A stretch of 64,000 nucleotides of DNA, from NCBI RefSeq assembly GCF_022539665.2, contig NC_081333.1, positions 1,612,001 to 1,676,000 of the forward strand. The letters run 5' to 3'. The notes under the pieces were generated by a model. That model ran no database searches, had not been told where the DNA came from, and worked only from the letters and a program-made list of their open reading frames with translations. A program made the translations under genes and the position numbers. The DNA is from Daphnia carinata. Taxonomy: Eukaryota > Arthropoda > Branchiopoda > Diplostraca > Daphniidae. Below are positions 26,345 to 37,900 of the stretch, in pieces (within the stretch, counting starts at the first letter, position 1; each line of letters begins with the position of its first letter).

Positions 26345-28020
26345 TTTTCGTCTTCGTCTTCGCCTCATCGCCGTCTCCGCCTTCGCCTCATCGCTGTCTT
26401 CCCTTCGTCTTCGCCTTCGCCTCATCGCCGTCTTATCCTTCGTCTTCGCCTTCGCCTCATCGCCGTCTTATCCTTCGTCTTCGCCTTCGCCTCATCGCCG
26501 TCTTATCCTTCGTCTTCGCCTTCGCCTCATCGCCGTCTTATCCTTCGTCTTCGCCTTCGCCTCATCGCCGTCTTATCCTTCGTCTTCGCCTTCGCCTCAT
26601 CGCCGTCTTCGCCTCATCGCCGACTTCGCCTTCGTTTTCGCCTCATCGCCGACTTCGCCTTGGTTTTCGCCTCATCGCCGACTTCGCCTTCGTCTTCGCC
26701 TCATCGCCGTCATCGCCGACTTCGCCTTCGTCTTCGCCTCATCGCCGTCATCGCCGACGTTCGCCTTCGCCTCATCGCCGTCTTCGCCTTCGCCTTCGTC
26801 TTCGCCTCATCGCCGTCTTCGCCTTCGCCTTCGTCTTCGCCTCATCGCCGTCTTCGCCTTCGCCTTCGTCTTCGCCTCATCGCCGTCTTCGCCTTCGCCT
26901 CATCGCCTTCGCCTCATCGCCGTCTTCGCCATCGTCTTCGCCTTCGCCTCATCGCCGTCTTCGCCTCATCGCCGTCTTCGCCATCGTCTTCGCCTCATCG
27001 CCGTCTTCGCCATCGTCTTCGCCTCATCGCCGTCTTCGCCATCGTCTTCGCCTCATCGCCGTCTTCGCCATCGTCTTCGCCTCATCGCCGTCTTCGCCAT
27101 CGTCTTCGCCTCATCGCCGTCTTCGCCATCGTCTTCGCCTCATCGCCGTCTTCGCCATCGTCTTCGCCTCATCGCCGTCTTCGCCATCGTCTTCGCCTCA
27201 TCGCCGTCTTCGCCATCGTCTTCGCCTCATCGCCGTCTTCGCCATCGTCTTCGCCTCATCGCCGTCTTCGCCATCGTCTTCGCCTCATCGCCGTCTTCGC
27301 CATCGTCTTCGCCTCATCGCCGTCTTCGCCATCGTCTTCGCCTCATCGCCGTCTTCGCCTCATCGCCGTCTTCGCCTCATCGCCGTCTTCGCCTCAACGC
27401 CGTCTTCGCCTCATCGCCGTCTTCGCCTCAACGCCGTCTTCGCCTCATCGCCGTCTTCGCCTCAACGCCGTCTTCGCCTCATCGCCGTCTTCGCCTCATC
27501 GCCGTCTTCGCCTTCGTCTCATCGCCGTCTTCGCCTTCGCCTCATCGCCGTCTTCGCCTTCGCCTCATCGCCGTCTTCGCCTTCGCCTCATCGCCGTCTT
27601 CGCCTTCGCCTCATCGCCGTCTTCGCCTTCGCCTTCGCCTTCGTCTTCGCCTTCGCCTTCGCCTTCGCCTTCGCCTTCGTCTTCGCCTTCGCCTTCGCCT
27701 TCGTCTTCGCCTCATCGCCGTCTTCGCCTTCGCCTTCGTCTTCGCCTCATCGCCGTCTTCGCCTTCGCCTTCGTCTTCGCCTCATCGCCGTCTTCGCCTT
27801 CGCCTTCGCCTTCGTCTTCGCCTCATCGCCGTCTTCGCCTTCGCCTTCGTCTTCGCCTCATCGCCTCATCGCCGTCTTCGCCTCATCGCCGTCTTCGCCT
27901 TCGTCTTCGCCTCATCGCCGTCTTCGCCTTCGCATTGGTTTCTTCGCGTCTTCGTGTTCGCCATGGTCTCTTCGCCGTTTTCGCCTTCGCCGTCTTCGCT
28001 TTCATCTCATCGCCATCGCC
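26345..28020. repeat. Complex GC-rich minisatellite built from TTCGCC and CATCGCCGTC modules
   Basis: Nearly 1.7 kb of nested tandem repeats. About five units of 35 bases, marked by CTTATCCTTCGTC, lie at about 26410-26590. About thirteen consecutive units of 29 bases, marked by GCCATCGTCTTCGCC, lie at about 26968-27355. Variant 17-base units with CATCGCC or CAACGCC follow at about 27355-27500, and a near-pure TTCGCC hexamer run lies at about 27610-27705. The plus strand is strongly pyrimidine-biased with few A. No stop codon occurs in the modules, so very long open frames appear in more than one frame (for example 26262-28025 and 26660-28039). Since 29, 35 and 17 are not multiples of three and no frame is favoured, I read this as non-coding satellite rather than a Pro/Ser/Arg-rich protein. 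Confidence 0.85.
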
Positions 28021-28145
28021 TGTGACCCACAAATGGTAAAAACGGATCCAGGAAAAAACTTGCGACGATCGAGCGTGACTTCGTCTTGGAACTTCCCGGG
28101 TACTTTCTTGTTTTATATTTTTGTATGTTGTGTTGTATTGTATAG

Positions 28146-28487
28146 TTAACACGTTGGCTGCCACCCCGTTTGCTCCCATTTTTTTTGTAGGTTGTAGGGA
28201 ACCGGGCGCTGTTCCTCCCCATGGCCATGGGGGGAACAGTCGCCAGTGCGCCTAAAGGCCTTGTGCCTTTAGGCGCACGTAAGGCAATGCACCAGTAGGG
28301 ACTTCTCTTTTTCGGTACGGTGATAGAAAGCCTGGGGTGTGCATTCCCGGAATGGCCTCTATCACCGTGCCAGCCCGGACTTGTCTTCGGACAAGTCCCC
28401 CCTTGGTCGGGATCCTTCAGACGCGACGAGTAGATAATGTAGTTAAAGCAACCTACGGGTTGCGTGGCTTGGCAGCCAACGTGTTAA
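28146..28487. mobile_element. Short TTAA-flanked inverted-repeat element (piggyBac-like MITE) with internal hairpins
   Basis: A 14-base perfect terminal inverted repeat, CACGTTGGCTGCCA at 28150-28163 and TGGCAGCCAACGTG at 28470-28483, is flanked on both sides by TTAA (28146-28149 and 28484-28487). That is the target-site signature of piggyBac-type transposons. The interior is 334 bases with the ends included, encodes no transposase, and is more GC-rich than the surroundings. It contains four strong stem-loops: 28209-28239, 28246-28278, 28314-28371 and 28377-28398. The element follows the minisatellite by about 120 bases. Piggybac-like assignment rests on TTAA and the CAC-type end; the hairpin-rich inside is not a usual feature. 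Confidence 0.7.
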
Positions 28488-29127
28488 CTAGTTGTGTGTT
28501 TGTGTACTTATGTATTTATGTATGTATACGTGTATGTATGTAAAAGATGTACTTGTAATATGTGAAAAGTGGCGGAATTGTAGGGTGGAGGAGGGATAAT
28601 AAAAACCAATTTTTTAAATTTACCTTTTCATGCGTATTTATTTATCATAAGGCTTATTCAAAATCATAACATTTAGATTACACTTTCAACTAACCTGTTT
28701 CACTTAAACATTTTGGATCAATGATGAATTTTTTTTTTTTTACATCTTCATTATTAGACTTCATTTTTACTGATGAAAGGAAAACAAAAACTGAATTTAA
28801 GAACCTTTACAGTGAATATTTCTTTTTACTGTATGCCAAACAAAATTATTTAAGAAAGAAAACAATTCTTCATTACCACCTGGTAGCACTGTGAAGGAAA
28901 TTAACTAATTTCTGCTTTAACTTTCCACATTCCATTGAACGGAAGAAATGACAAACCAAACACAAGAATGATATTTGTTATATTTTATTTACAATGAAAC
29001 CAAATCTTCGTCCCACCTTAAGGATATCTACGGTACATTCCTTTTGTCCTGGAAGGTTCCCATGGCCAACACAGCATAATAAGTTCGTCCTGGAGACCTG
29101 CAAGTACAATGAAATATTCAGTACAGT
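28488..29127. other. AT-rich intergenic sequence
   Basis: No gene assigned. On the minus strand, 29033-29101 starts after a canonical-looking acceptor and reads GRTYYAVLAMGTFQD to a stop, like a lone terminal exon, but I cannot connect it to a gene. Confidence 0.3.
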
Positions 29128-29586
29128 TAACAATAAATAGCGAAAGATCCTATAAAGATATGAAAGAATCTTGGGAACTAAGAGGGTGGAAAATATTTAA
29201 CGGGATGATTACTTTCCTAAAAGGAAATGTTTTGCAAGGCTGGCAAGCAAGATTGGCTGCAATTTGGTTTACAAATAGGGAATGCATGCTGGAAATCAAA
29301 GAAGAATTGGGTAAAGGTTATCCATTAATAATGTGCAATGTGTGGTTTAAAACTAACAACTAACAATAAATAGCGAAAGATCCTACAAAGATATGAAAGA
29401 ATCTTGAGAACTAAGAGGGTGGAAAATATTTAACGGGATGATAACTTTCCTAAAAGAAAATGTTTTGCAAAGCTGGCAAGCAAGATTGGCTGCAATGTGG
29501 TTTAGAAATAGGGAATGCATGCTGGAAATCAAAGAAGAATTGAGTAAAGGTTATCCGTTAATAATGTGAAACGCGTGGTTTAAAAC
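29128..29586 (+). repeat. Tandem duplication with 233-base period
   Basis: Copy 1 (29128-29360) and copy 2 (29361-29586) are near-identical, with scattered substitutions. Both start TAACAATAAATAGCG and end near GTGGTTTAAAAC. Copy 1 carries a plus-strand open frame of about 84 codons (29109-29363) with residues such as GWKIFNGMITF and LAAIWFTNREC; copy 2 has a TGA in the matching place (cttgagaac). I recognise no family, so coding status is unknown. Confidence 0.8.
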
Positions 29587-30973
29587 TTCTTTCAAAATCA
29601 ATTTAACCCATGATATCTATAAGAAATTTTTATGACCTGCTTTAATGTGCAAACCTTAGATAATTAGACAAAAAACGAAAAATTTATGTTAAGTCTGTGT
29701 AAAAACTAACCTAAAATTTAAGGAAAACGAGACAGAAATGTTCGTGAATGACCTCCACTACTTCTACCTTTCTTGTCGACGCCATGCCAAATGACAAAGC
29801 TGTCTGTACCATGACATTGATAGGCAGTCGATGATCTCTCCCCTAGATGTCTCAAAAATACGACTTAATAATAAAAGAATGAAGAATTTTAAGCTCCATA
29901 GATGACGTGGCTGCTCATACCTTTGAACATTTCGGCTGCGCTAGCGCTGTAGCGTACTGTCGCGCTAGCATTATGTCAAATATTCGGTGTATTTCAAAAA
30001 TGATTAAATTAATGCAAAAAAATAACAATTTTCCCGGAATTAGCATTCAATTTTTAGTAAATTCTATGATATTCAACCAATTCTGATGAGTGTTAGTTTT
30101 TGCAGAAAAAAATTTTAAGCCCGACTAAACAAGCCCGACTAAATAATCCCGACTTTTCTTAAATGTTCGCTTCGTTTTTTACGTTTAATTAAAAACCGAT
30201 AAGGCCAATTGAAAAATAAATTTGATTTCCGTGATAAGCATTCAATTCTGAACCGAAATCATTTATTTTAAGCGAAATTTAAAATTTAGCCAAAAATGAA
30301 AAAAGTGCAAAGGCCTTACCACTTTTGTCGAAATCGGCCAAAAATGACATCTCTTGGAATTCGATGAAAATCACACAGTATAATCGAAATTTTACGCTGA
30401 TTCAGAAAAAGCCACTCATTTTCTTGTCAACTTAGTCGTTTTTGAATTACACCGAATATCCGTGCAAAATATAAGAAAATTGCAACATACGGCAATGGTG
30501 CACCGAAATTTGTTGATGAGATCAGTGTTATCGGTGTTGTCTGCTTAATGGTTTTTTTTATGTTGTCTTGTTAGTGAGTAAGCAAGCCCTATTTATAGAT
30601 TCTCCATGATTAGCTAGGACGCGACCATCCTTTCTGTACTTTTTTTTTCGTGCTAGTGAAAGTTCAGATAAATATTCTGGTAAATTTAGAGCTAAGCTCG
30701 GTTTTCCGATGTTCAATAAGTTTTCATCGCCGTCGATGAACACAGTACATTGTCGTCCAATTTTCTACTCGTGTAGGTCTACAAAACAATAAAATGAAAT
30801 TTGTAGTACGCTAATTGACCAATGCATTCAAAGAAAATGTTAGTTTTGCTGTGTTTACCTATTTGGTAGAATATTCTCATAAAGGATTCCATTTGTACTC
30901 CCATAGCTGCACAGGCCTTAAAACTAGAATAGCACAGTATTGGTCCCATTTGTCTCTGTGAGTTGTCACAAAA
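29587..30973. other. Intergenic upstream of cytidine deaminase copy 2
   Basis: About 1.4 kb, AT-rich, with no assignable exon. It has a short 14-base tandem repeat (30119-30146, gcccgactaaacaa and gcccgactaaataa) and a GCGCTAGCGC palindrome at 29938-29947 with a second GCGCTAGC close by. Confidence 0.4.
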
Positions 30974-31608
30974 ATGGGTGACTGCTGTGAAGAAGTAGTG
31001 CAATTTGATCTCTTAGGTACCCCAAGTTTCATAGATTTTTCGTGAGTTCTTCCTAATGGGCATCCTTCTTCTAGACTCCTCAATTCAAAAAATTGTGAAC
31101 AAAGCTAAAGCAGTTAGAGAGAGGGCATATTGTCCATATAGCAAATTTTCAGTTGGAGCTGCACTACTTTGTGAAGATGGAGCAATAATTGATGGCTGCA
31201 ATGTTGAAAATGTTTCATATGGCTTGACAATATGTGCAGAACGGTCTGCCATTTGCAAAGCTATCTCTCAAGGGCAAAAAATTTTCAAAAGTATAGCGAT
31301 TTGTGCTGAGATGAAAGAAAAATTTGTTGGTCCCTGTGGAGCCTGCCGTCAGGTAAATGTCAAAGGCATTTTAAAAGTCTTAGTTGATTGGAAAACAAAG
31401 ATTACATTCAAATACCTCCAATTGCAACAGATAATTGGGAAGATTTAATATTTATGATGTGTTTTGTGTTCATTCCTAGGTGCTAGCTGAATTCAGTTTG
31501 GATATGGACATCTATTTGTGTAAGCCTAACAATGAAATTGTAAAGACCACGGTGGGGAAACTTCTGCCGCTTTCATTCAACCCAAATTGGGTGTCATTTT
31601 CTTCGTGA
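30974..31608 (+). CDS. CDA: Cytidine deaminase, copy 2, three exons
   Basis: Same reaction and fold as copy 1. Exons 30974-31016, 31075-31352 and 31480-31608 have exactly the same lengths (43, 278 and 129 bases) as those of copy 1 and give 149 residues. Zinc and catalytic motifs are intact: ICAERSAI with the CAE box, and PCGACRQV across the second junction. Differences from copy 1 are mainly conservative (for example KFSVGAALL, FSLDMDIYLC). Both copies look functional. The region between them is the repeat-rich segment. AATAAA lies at 31698, and the gene converges on TOR. Confidence 0.95.
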
Positions 31609-31697
31609 ATCGGTAAAAAAAAACATTAGTATCTCTGTTCATGTTTTTCGATAATAAGTAACATGTTGTAGATTCATTATGCTTAGTGGTTCTGTGC

Positions 31698-31703
31698 AAT
31701 AAA
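31698..31703 (+). terminator. Polyadenylation signal AATAAA of cytidine deaminase copy 2
   Basis: Canonical AATAAA 90 bases after the stop codon. The converging TOR gene has its own candidate (TTTATT on the plus strand) at 31723-31728, so the two 3' ends may overlap. Confidence 0.6.
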
Positions 31704-31722
31704 GTCACATCAACTAACCAAT

Positions 31723-31728
31723 TTTATT
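31723..31728 (-). terminator. Candidate polyadenylation signal of TOR
   Basis: AATAAA on the minus strand about 230 bases after the TOR stop codon. It overlaps the expected 3' end of cytidine deaminase copy 2. Confidence 0.45.
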
Positions 31729-31961
31729 CCCGCAAAATTACGGTTGTCTCGCACTGATGAAGGGTACTGAACCTGCAAACAAAGCAAAAAGATGAGAGAA
31801 AAAAAAGTTTAAGGAATGACAATGTATTCCCTTTTTTTCCAACTTCAACAATTAACTATTAAAGGAATTTTGAAAAATAAGGATTCCAACTGAATCCCAT
31901 AAACGCACGAAGCAAAATCGCCCGTAAACGGTCAAACCTGATTTCCTTTTTGTCGCAGTAT

Positions 31962-34900
31962 TCACCAAAACGGACACCTAAAGAAATTTGATCTTTATCA
32001 ACATCCGAAAAACTCCTTAAGCTCGGCTTACCAGCCTATGTAGCACTGGCATAAATTTTCATGAGAAGTCGCTTGTTGAATAAGCAACTCTACTTGTCGG
32101 TCTATACCTAAAGTTCCTTCAGTTTCATTAGGGAAATCACGCCCAGTTAACTTGTCACGGACACGGCTAACAATAGCCAGAGCTCGTTTGTTTAGTATTT
32201 CCGGTTGAGGTCCGTCATTGGCAGTAGCTAAAAAACGTTGGGTGAAATAGAAAGACAAGTTTAATAATGGCAATATGAAAAAAACATAAGTTATAAATAC
32301 CTTCTGTTATGTCATTTTTACTTCTACTGATGGCCGCATTCAACACACTGCTGGAATTTGCTGCTGCATTTGCAGTTATTTCCATGCTATCCCCCACATC
32401 ACCCTGCATTTTCAAAACTGTTTTAAATGTACCTAAAAGATAAGCTTACGTCAGCAACCATGTACCTGGGCACTATTATTTGACGAAGATTCATGTCTGC
32501 TTTTTGACCGTCGGGTGGTTTTCGTATTTGCAACATTATCTACAACCTGAAGAAAAAGTAAAGCGTTAAGTAATTGTTATTTTGCGCCAGTACATGAATG
32601 AATACCAGTCTCCAATTTAAGAGAGGATCGTAGACAAAAGCTTCCAATACAGCCATTAAACTGTCTTTGTTTCCTCGGAGGACAGCCATTACAGATTCGC
32701 AAGTGCTTCGGTAAGTTCCTTCAATTCCGGTCACCTTAATAAGAGTAGATTAATACATTTTGTTATTATTTATTAAGTGCAACTGAAAGTATGGTTTGAG
32801 TTACTACCTCCATTGCGTTGACTAGCATGCGGGTCAACCGGAAAGGAATTTTTTCCGGGAACTTCTCTCGAGTCATGGCAACTTCGAAGCAGTCACCGAA
32901 GTCTATATGAAGTATCTTGCCACTTAAACGATCTAACATCAGATTGGATGGATGACGGTCACCCAACCCGAGAATATATCCAACCATCGACATAACAGCT
33001 AGGGATCTTTTGAAGATGGAAATAAAATAGTCATAAAAACGGTTTTTAATTACTTAGATTATGACAACGAGATGAACCTTGTATAGTTAGTTCTTCTATC
33101 AAACCAGACTTCCGAGGATGGAGACCGTAGCCACAAAATTTTGGCCAAATCATCGCCTTGTGTATGCTCAAGGGCGTGTTCAAACACTTCCACCTTTTGC
33201 ATAAGCGATAAGTGATCATAGTCGGGAGCCATCTGTGAAGCAAGGCAAACGGGTTGACGTTAAACGTACAAGAAAAGGATAAAACAAAGGTACAATGCGT
33301 TATCTTATCAAGTAACTTACTCGTAGCATTATGCGGTGTTCAATATTAAGAAGAATTTTTTTTTTCTCCCTATAGTCACGAATCAGTGAATGCAAGGTGT
33401 CACAATGTGGAACCCATCCAATTAAACCACTGTTTGTGGACAAGGGAATCACTGCATATCTCTGTATGGATACAAAAACGGAGAAAACGTGAACAAGCGA
33501 ATTAATTATTATTTTCTATCATACGGGAACATACCTGAATGGTGAGATTCCGACGGAAGGTCTCCGGATCATGAATTAGTAGCGTGTTAACTAAGCTGAA
33601 AAGTTGCATGACTCTCTCATCTTGTCGAAGATCTTCGTGGCCTTTCAAAAGAAACATGTACTCTTTGCCGTTACTACCAGTGATGCACAGTTTCCTAGGC
33701 CTCTGTTTAGAAGTGATAACCTGCAGCGAACTGTTAACTTGCGATATTCTGATTACGGGCTGATTGGGTACATAACTTCCCGGGATCGCCAGTTCAAGAT
33801 CTCTGAAAACGGAATGAGAAATGAGCACACTCAGTTATCACTGGGTAGTATCCAAACAATAATAATACCGGCACAAAAGCAATTTTGGTGAAACATATTG
33901 AAGTTCCAAGCTCGTCAACTGAGGCAGTTGTCTGGAAATACGCCGGAAAACGTGATAATACAAATCCCATGCTTGATTTAGATCTCGAACGTTCAGTGAA
34001 GTCTTGTACCGACGACACCAGTCTTGAGCTTCTAACAACTCCCGTCCGTAAGCCTAGCAAAAATAACAATGAAAAGAGGATATAAGAAGCCAAAACTACG
34101 CACTAGTTAACCTAACGGAAAGTTATTTATTAACCTGATGAAAAGATGTTTCTTTAAGGGTTTGTGGTCCTCGCTCTAGCATTGCGTGAAGTGGTTCCAG
34201 CGTTGCAAACATACCTGTGACATTCCGCTCACCAAAATAGAGCCGAGAAGCTTCCTCTAGCCCTTCATGCCACAATTCGTGCCATAATATGGCTACGCGG
34301 ATCAATTCTTCACTGACCTACGTTTACAACGAATACGTTTTTAATCTAGCAGAAAATTATGTTTCACCTACAAAGGAGTACACGTACCATTACAGCCTGT
34401 TGCACGAGAACGGGACTATGTTCACACATGTTCTTCAAGATTTTGTTCGCAGCGTTATGTCTGGCTTGTAAGGCTGATTTAGAAGCCACTGTCAACGGAT
34501 AAATCAGGGCCTGTTAAAATAACAAAACAAAACAAAAAAGGTAAACAACCTAGGTACTTGAATGACAAGTGGAACACCTGAGGATGAGCTTTTCCAATAT
34601 CCATCAAGAGCTGATGAATGAGTCTGCCAACTAGTTGTCGTTGCGTATCAATACGAGCAATGAGCTGAGGAATCACTTGTAACCAAGTGTTGACATCAAT
34701 TGTCCTTACACCCTCCACCAGCGCTTCATACACCTCAGGCCAATGTCCATAATCAAACCAAAGAGTCAATAGACGAAGAGTATCCTGAAGTGAACTTCCG
34801 TGTGATAACGCAATCGAACGGAAAAATCCCTGGACAGCGGGCACCGTGTAAGACGAAACGTGTTGAGCGGTCTGCAAAAATAATAACAATAATTAATCAT

Positions 34901-37900
34901 TTAATAAGAAGTTGTAACCGAATTTTATTTGTACCAGTCCACCGCTTGCACTAACATCTCCCATCAACGTATGATTAGCTGAAGTATTTTGCCCTTGATG
35001 CTTGTAAAATAACACTGCTTCAAAATTCATGTAGGCCCAGGAATGCCATGCCTTGTACCTGATGAACGAAATATTTACTAGGAACTTTTAATAAACATTG
35101 CAAAAATTTACCAAGTTGAGTCATGTTCTGTAGCTGCAGCGTAGTACTGAAGAACAGCAGGAATCGACAGTTCATTGATACCTTGGAGGCATTCCTGCCA
35201 CTGACCAAGTCGTAAGTAACACCTGAAAACGGTATGGAGATGCAGCAAACGTAATGGATTTTACGCTTACATTTGTATAGTTTTAGTTATACCTGGCCAG
35301 TAGTTTCCCCAATTCAACTTGCCGGTCTGGTTCCTCTGGCGTGGACACAGGGGTGGTCGAAATAGACGACAGTGATTGCGGCTGCAATGAGGCTTGTACA
35401 AAATGGTGTAACTGCCTACATACCTAAGCATGAGAGAATTACTGTTCAACATAAAACAAAAACCTAGAGCAAATTACCTGAAAGCTTGTTCTTTTTGGTT
35501 TGACATCCAAAGATGTTTTGAGTACGCATAAGTTACATGAGGATGTAACGTAGGCAATGGGTGGTCAGGATTCAACGAAGGATCAGTACCGAGCAAAGTC
35601 ACCAGGGTTTTATGTGAGAGTGCCTATGAAATTCGAACACAACCTTGAAGAACGAACGGATCAAACAATATTGAACAATACAATGAAATGCTTTACCAAA
35701 CGACCAGATTTACGACAAAGGGATGAATATTTTAACCAAGTACGCATATCTTCTTCAGGCGAGATAACCAGAGAATGCACTTGAATAATTTTTTGCCAAT
35801 CTTCTACAATTCTCTGACATCCCTGCAAGAAGGAAGTCGCATATTAGTAGCGAGCTTAAAACAAAATGCATGGACGAATGGAACGGTACCTGAAGGCGTT
35901 GCCACCATATTTTTCGAATAGGACCTCTTCTTTCCGGAAGAATTTTGTACTGAATGACTTCCTCTAGTTCAGCAAGCATCTGGACTAAGACCATTGCTCC
36001 ATAGGCACGCTGGTAGCTTTCGCCTGAAAGCGCCGTCAGTTCGGTGTCCAGAAGGTCACGTGCTGAGTCAATCAGTGTCTGAGCTTGGCTGTATTGCTCC
36101 CTGAAATAATAAATTTTAAAAATACACATTAATGCAAAGAGTACTTGTTTTACTAATCCCCATTCACCTACCTGTGAATTGCTAATACGGAACGATAAAA
36201 GGCACCATCCTGGGTTTCCTTCGGAATGAAGTTTACATATTCCTCCATGGCAGTCCATTTTCCGAGACCCCACGCAGCAGCGGCTGCCATGCGAGCAAAT
36301 CGGTTCTTAACATCGGCATTTACCTGAAACAGAAAACATTATCATTTCATTTTCTTATTCTGGTAGATGGGAGGGGTTACCTGTTTCCAATTTGCTTCAG
36401 CCAAAGTGTGTAGTTGTCCCCATTCACAAAGTGCTTCTAGGCATCGCATTTGGCCCAGTACTAATTCGGGTTCCTGTTGTTGTTGGTTAATTTCTTTTTT
36501 TCTATAGGCTTCCAATGCTCTTTCCCAATCGTGCAATTTCTCATGCCATCTCTCCTGAACTCGGATTTCACCTTCGTGCTTTTTCATCGCATATTCCAAC
36601 AGTCCGGCAGCTGCTTCCTTTTGTTGAAGTTTATTGTTGATTGATATAAGTGATTCCAAAACCTTAAGAAAAAAGAAGTTTAAATAATGCTTTTAGAAGT
36701 GATAACGAATGAATCGTGCCTGAGCAGTAGGCGATTCATGAAATTCGGCTTCTTTGTAGTGAAGAGCTTTGGCATAAGCTCTGCATTGCATCGCTCTTTG
36801 GCCCAGCAGCTTGGCATCTAAGGGTAAAGGACCTTTCTCACAATGCTCCATGAATTCCGCCAAATTGAGAATCGTTTGGGTAATTTCAGGAAGGTCTGGA
36901 ACGCGTAGCGCTTGTTCCAAGCTTTTCACCAATTCATTTTGATGTTGTTGACTTAGCTCAGTCCAACATGAAACAAATGCGGCGTTAAACAGGTCGCGCG
37001 GTAACTGTATGTAGCTTTGGCCTAATGCCCAGCAAGATCTGTGACAAAAAACGGCATGACTTTATATGTTCCCATAACTCCAAGCTTAGGGCTTACCTTA
37101 GAGGCGGAGACGGCGATTCCTTAAGCATTTCTGAACTTAACTTTCTAAGCCATTCCTGCCAATCGTCTTTTGACACTCGACGCGTTGCTGTCCAAGCTCG
37201 TTGTAAATTATTAGCGGCAACGTGTAACTTAACGAATGGAATTAAAAGTTAATTATTATGTGACACCCAACTTTACGGATGTGACAATAAAATGCTCACT
37301 CGTTTGACCGCAGTAGTATCTGATGATATCAACCCTTCTTTCGTTTTAGAATTTCCTCTTCGTTGGCGAGCTGCAGATAAATCTTCTTCGTCGACGGAAC
37401 CGCCACCCTGTTATTGGTGAGTCGGAAGTGAAAATAAAAACGCATTACAAAATCGTCCTCGTTGTCACACAGCGATAGTTTTTACTTACATGCAAAATTT
37501 TGGCAACTAACACATCATAACGTTGATGCTGAATTCGATGCCGATTCAGGACTTTTTGAACCATGGGTATGAATATTAAATACTTCTTGCCCAGTTGAGC
37601 CACTAAAGAAGCTAAGCATTCCATTGCAACTGGTCGAAGTTCACTGGTGTTCTCGATGCAACGAATAAGTGGTTGAATGATGCGAGAAGCAAAGTCGCTC
37701 AAGTCCAGCGTGTCACTGATGAGATCCACAGTTTCTAAGGCGGTACGTCGAACATTGATGTTGACGTCAATGGCGTCAAACAATTTAACAATTGGTGGTA
37801 GGAGGAGATGTAGGTAATCTTCTAAATTGCTTCCAAACTTCTGAACCGCTTGAAGCAATTTACCTATAACGAGAATGACCACAGTGAAGAAAACAATTTT

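Noticed and set aside
26968-27355. 29-base regularly spaced repeats resembling a CRISPR array
   Set aside because: The units are directly adjacent with no unique spacers, there are no cas genes, and the window is eukaryotic.
26262-28039. Very long open frames (up to 587 codons) suggesting an Arg/Pro/Ser-rich protein
   Set aside because: They arise from stop-free tandem modules whose lengths are not multiples of three. More than one frame is equally open, and there is no domain, splice signal or codon pattern favouring one.
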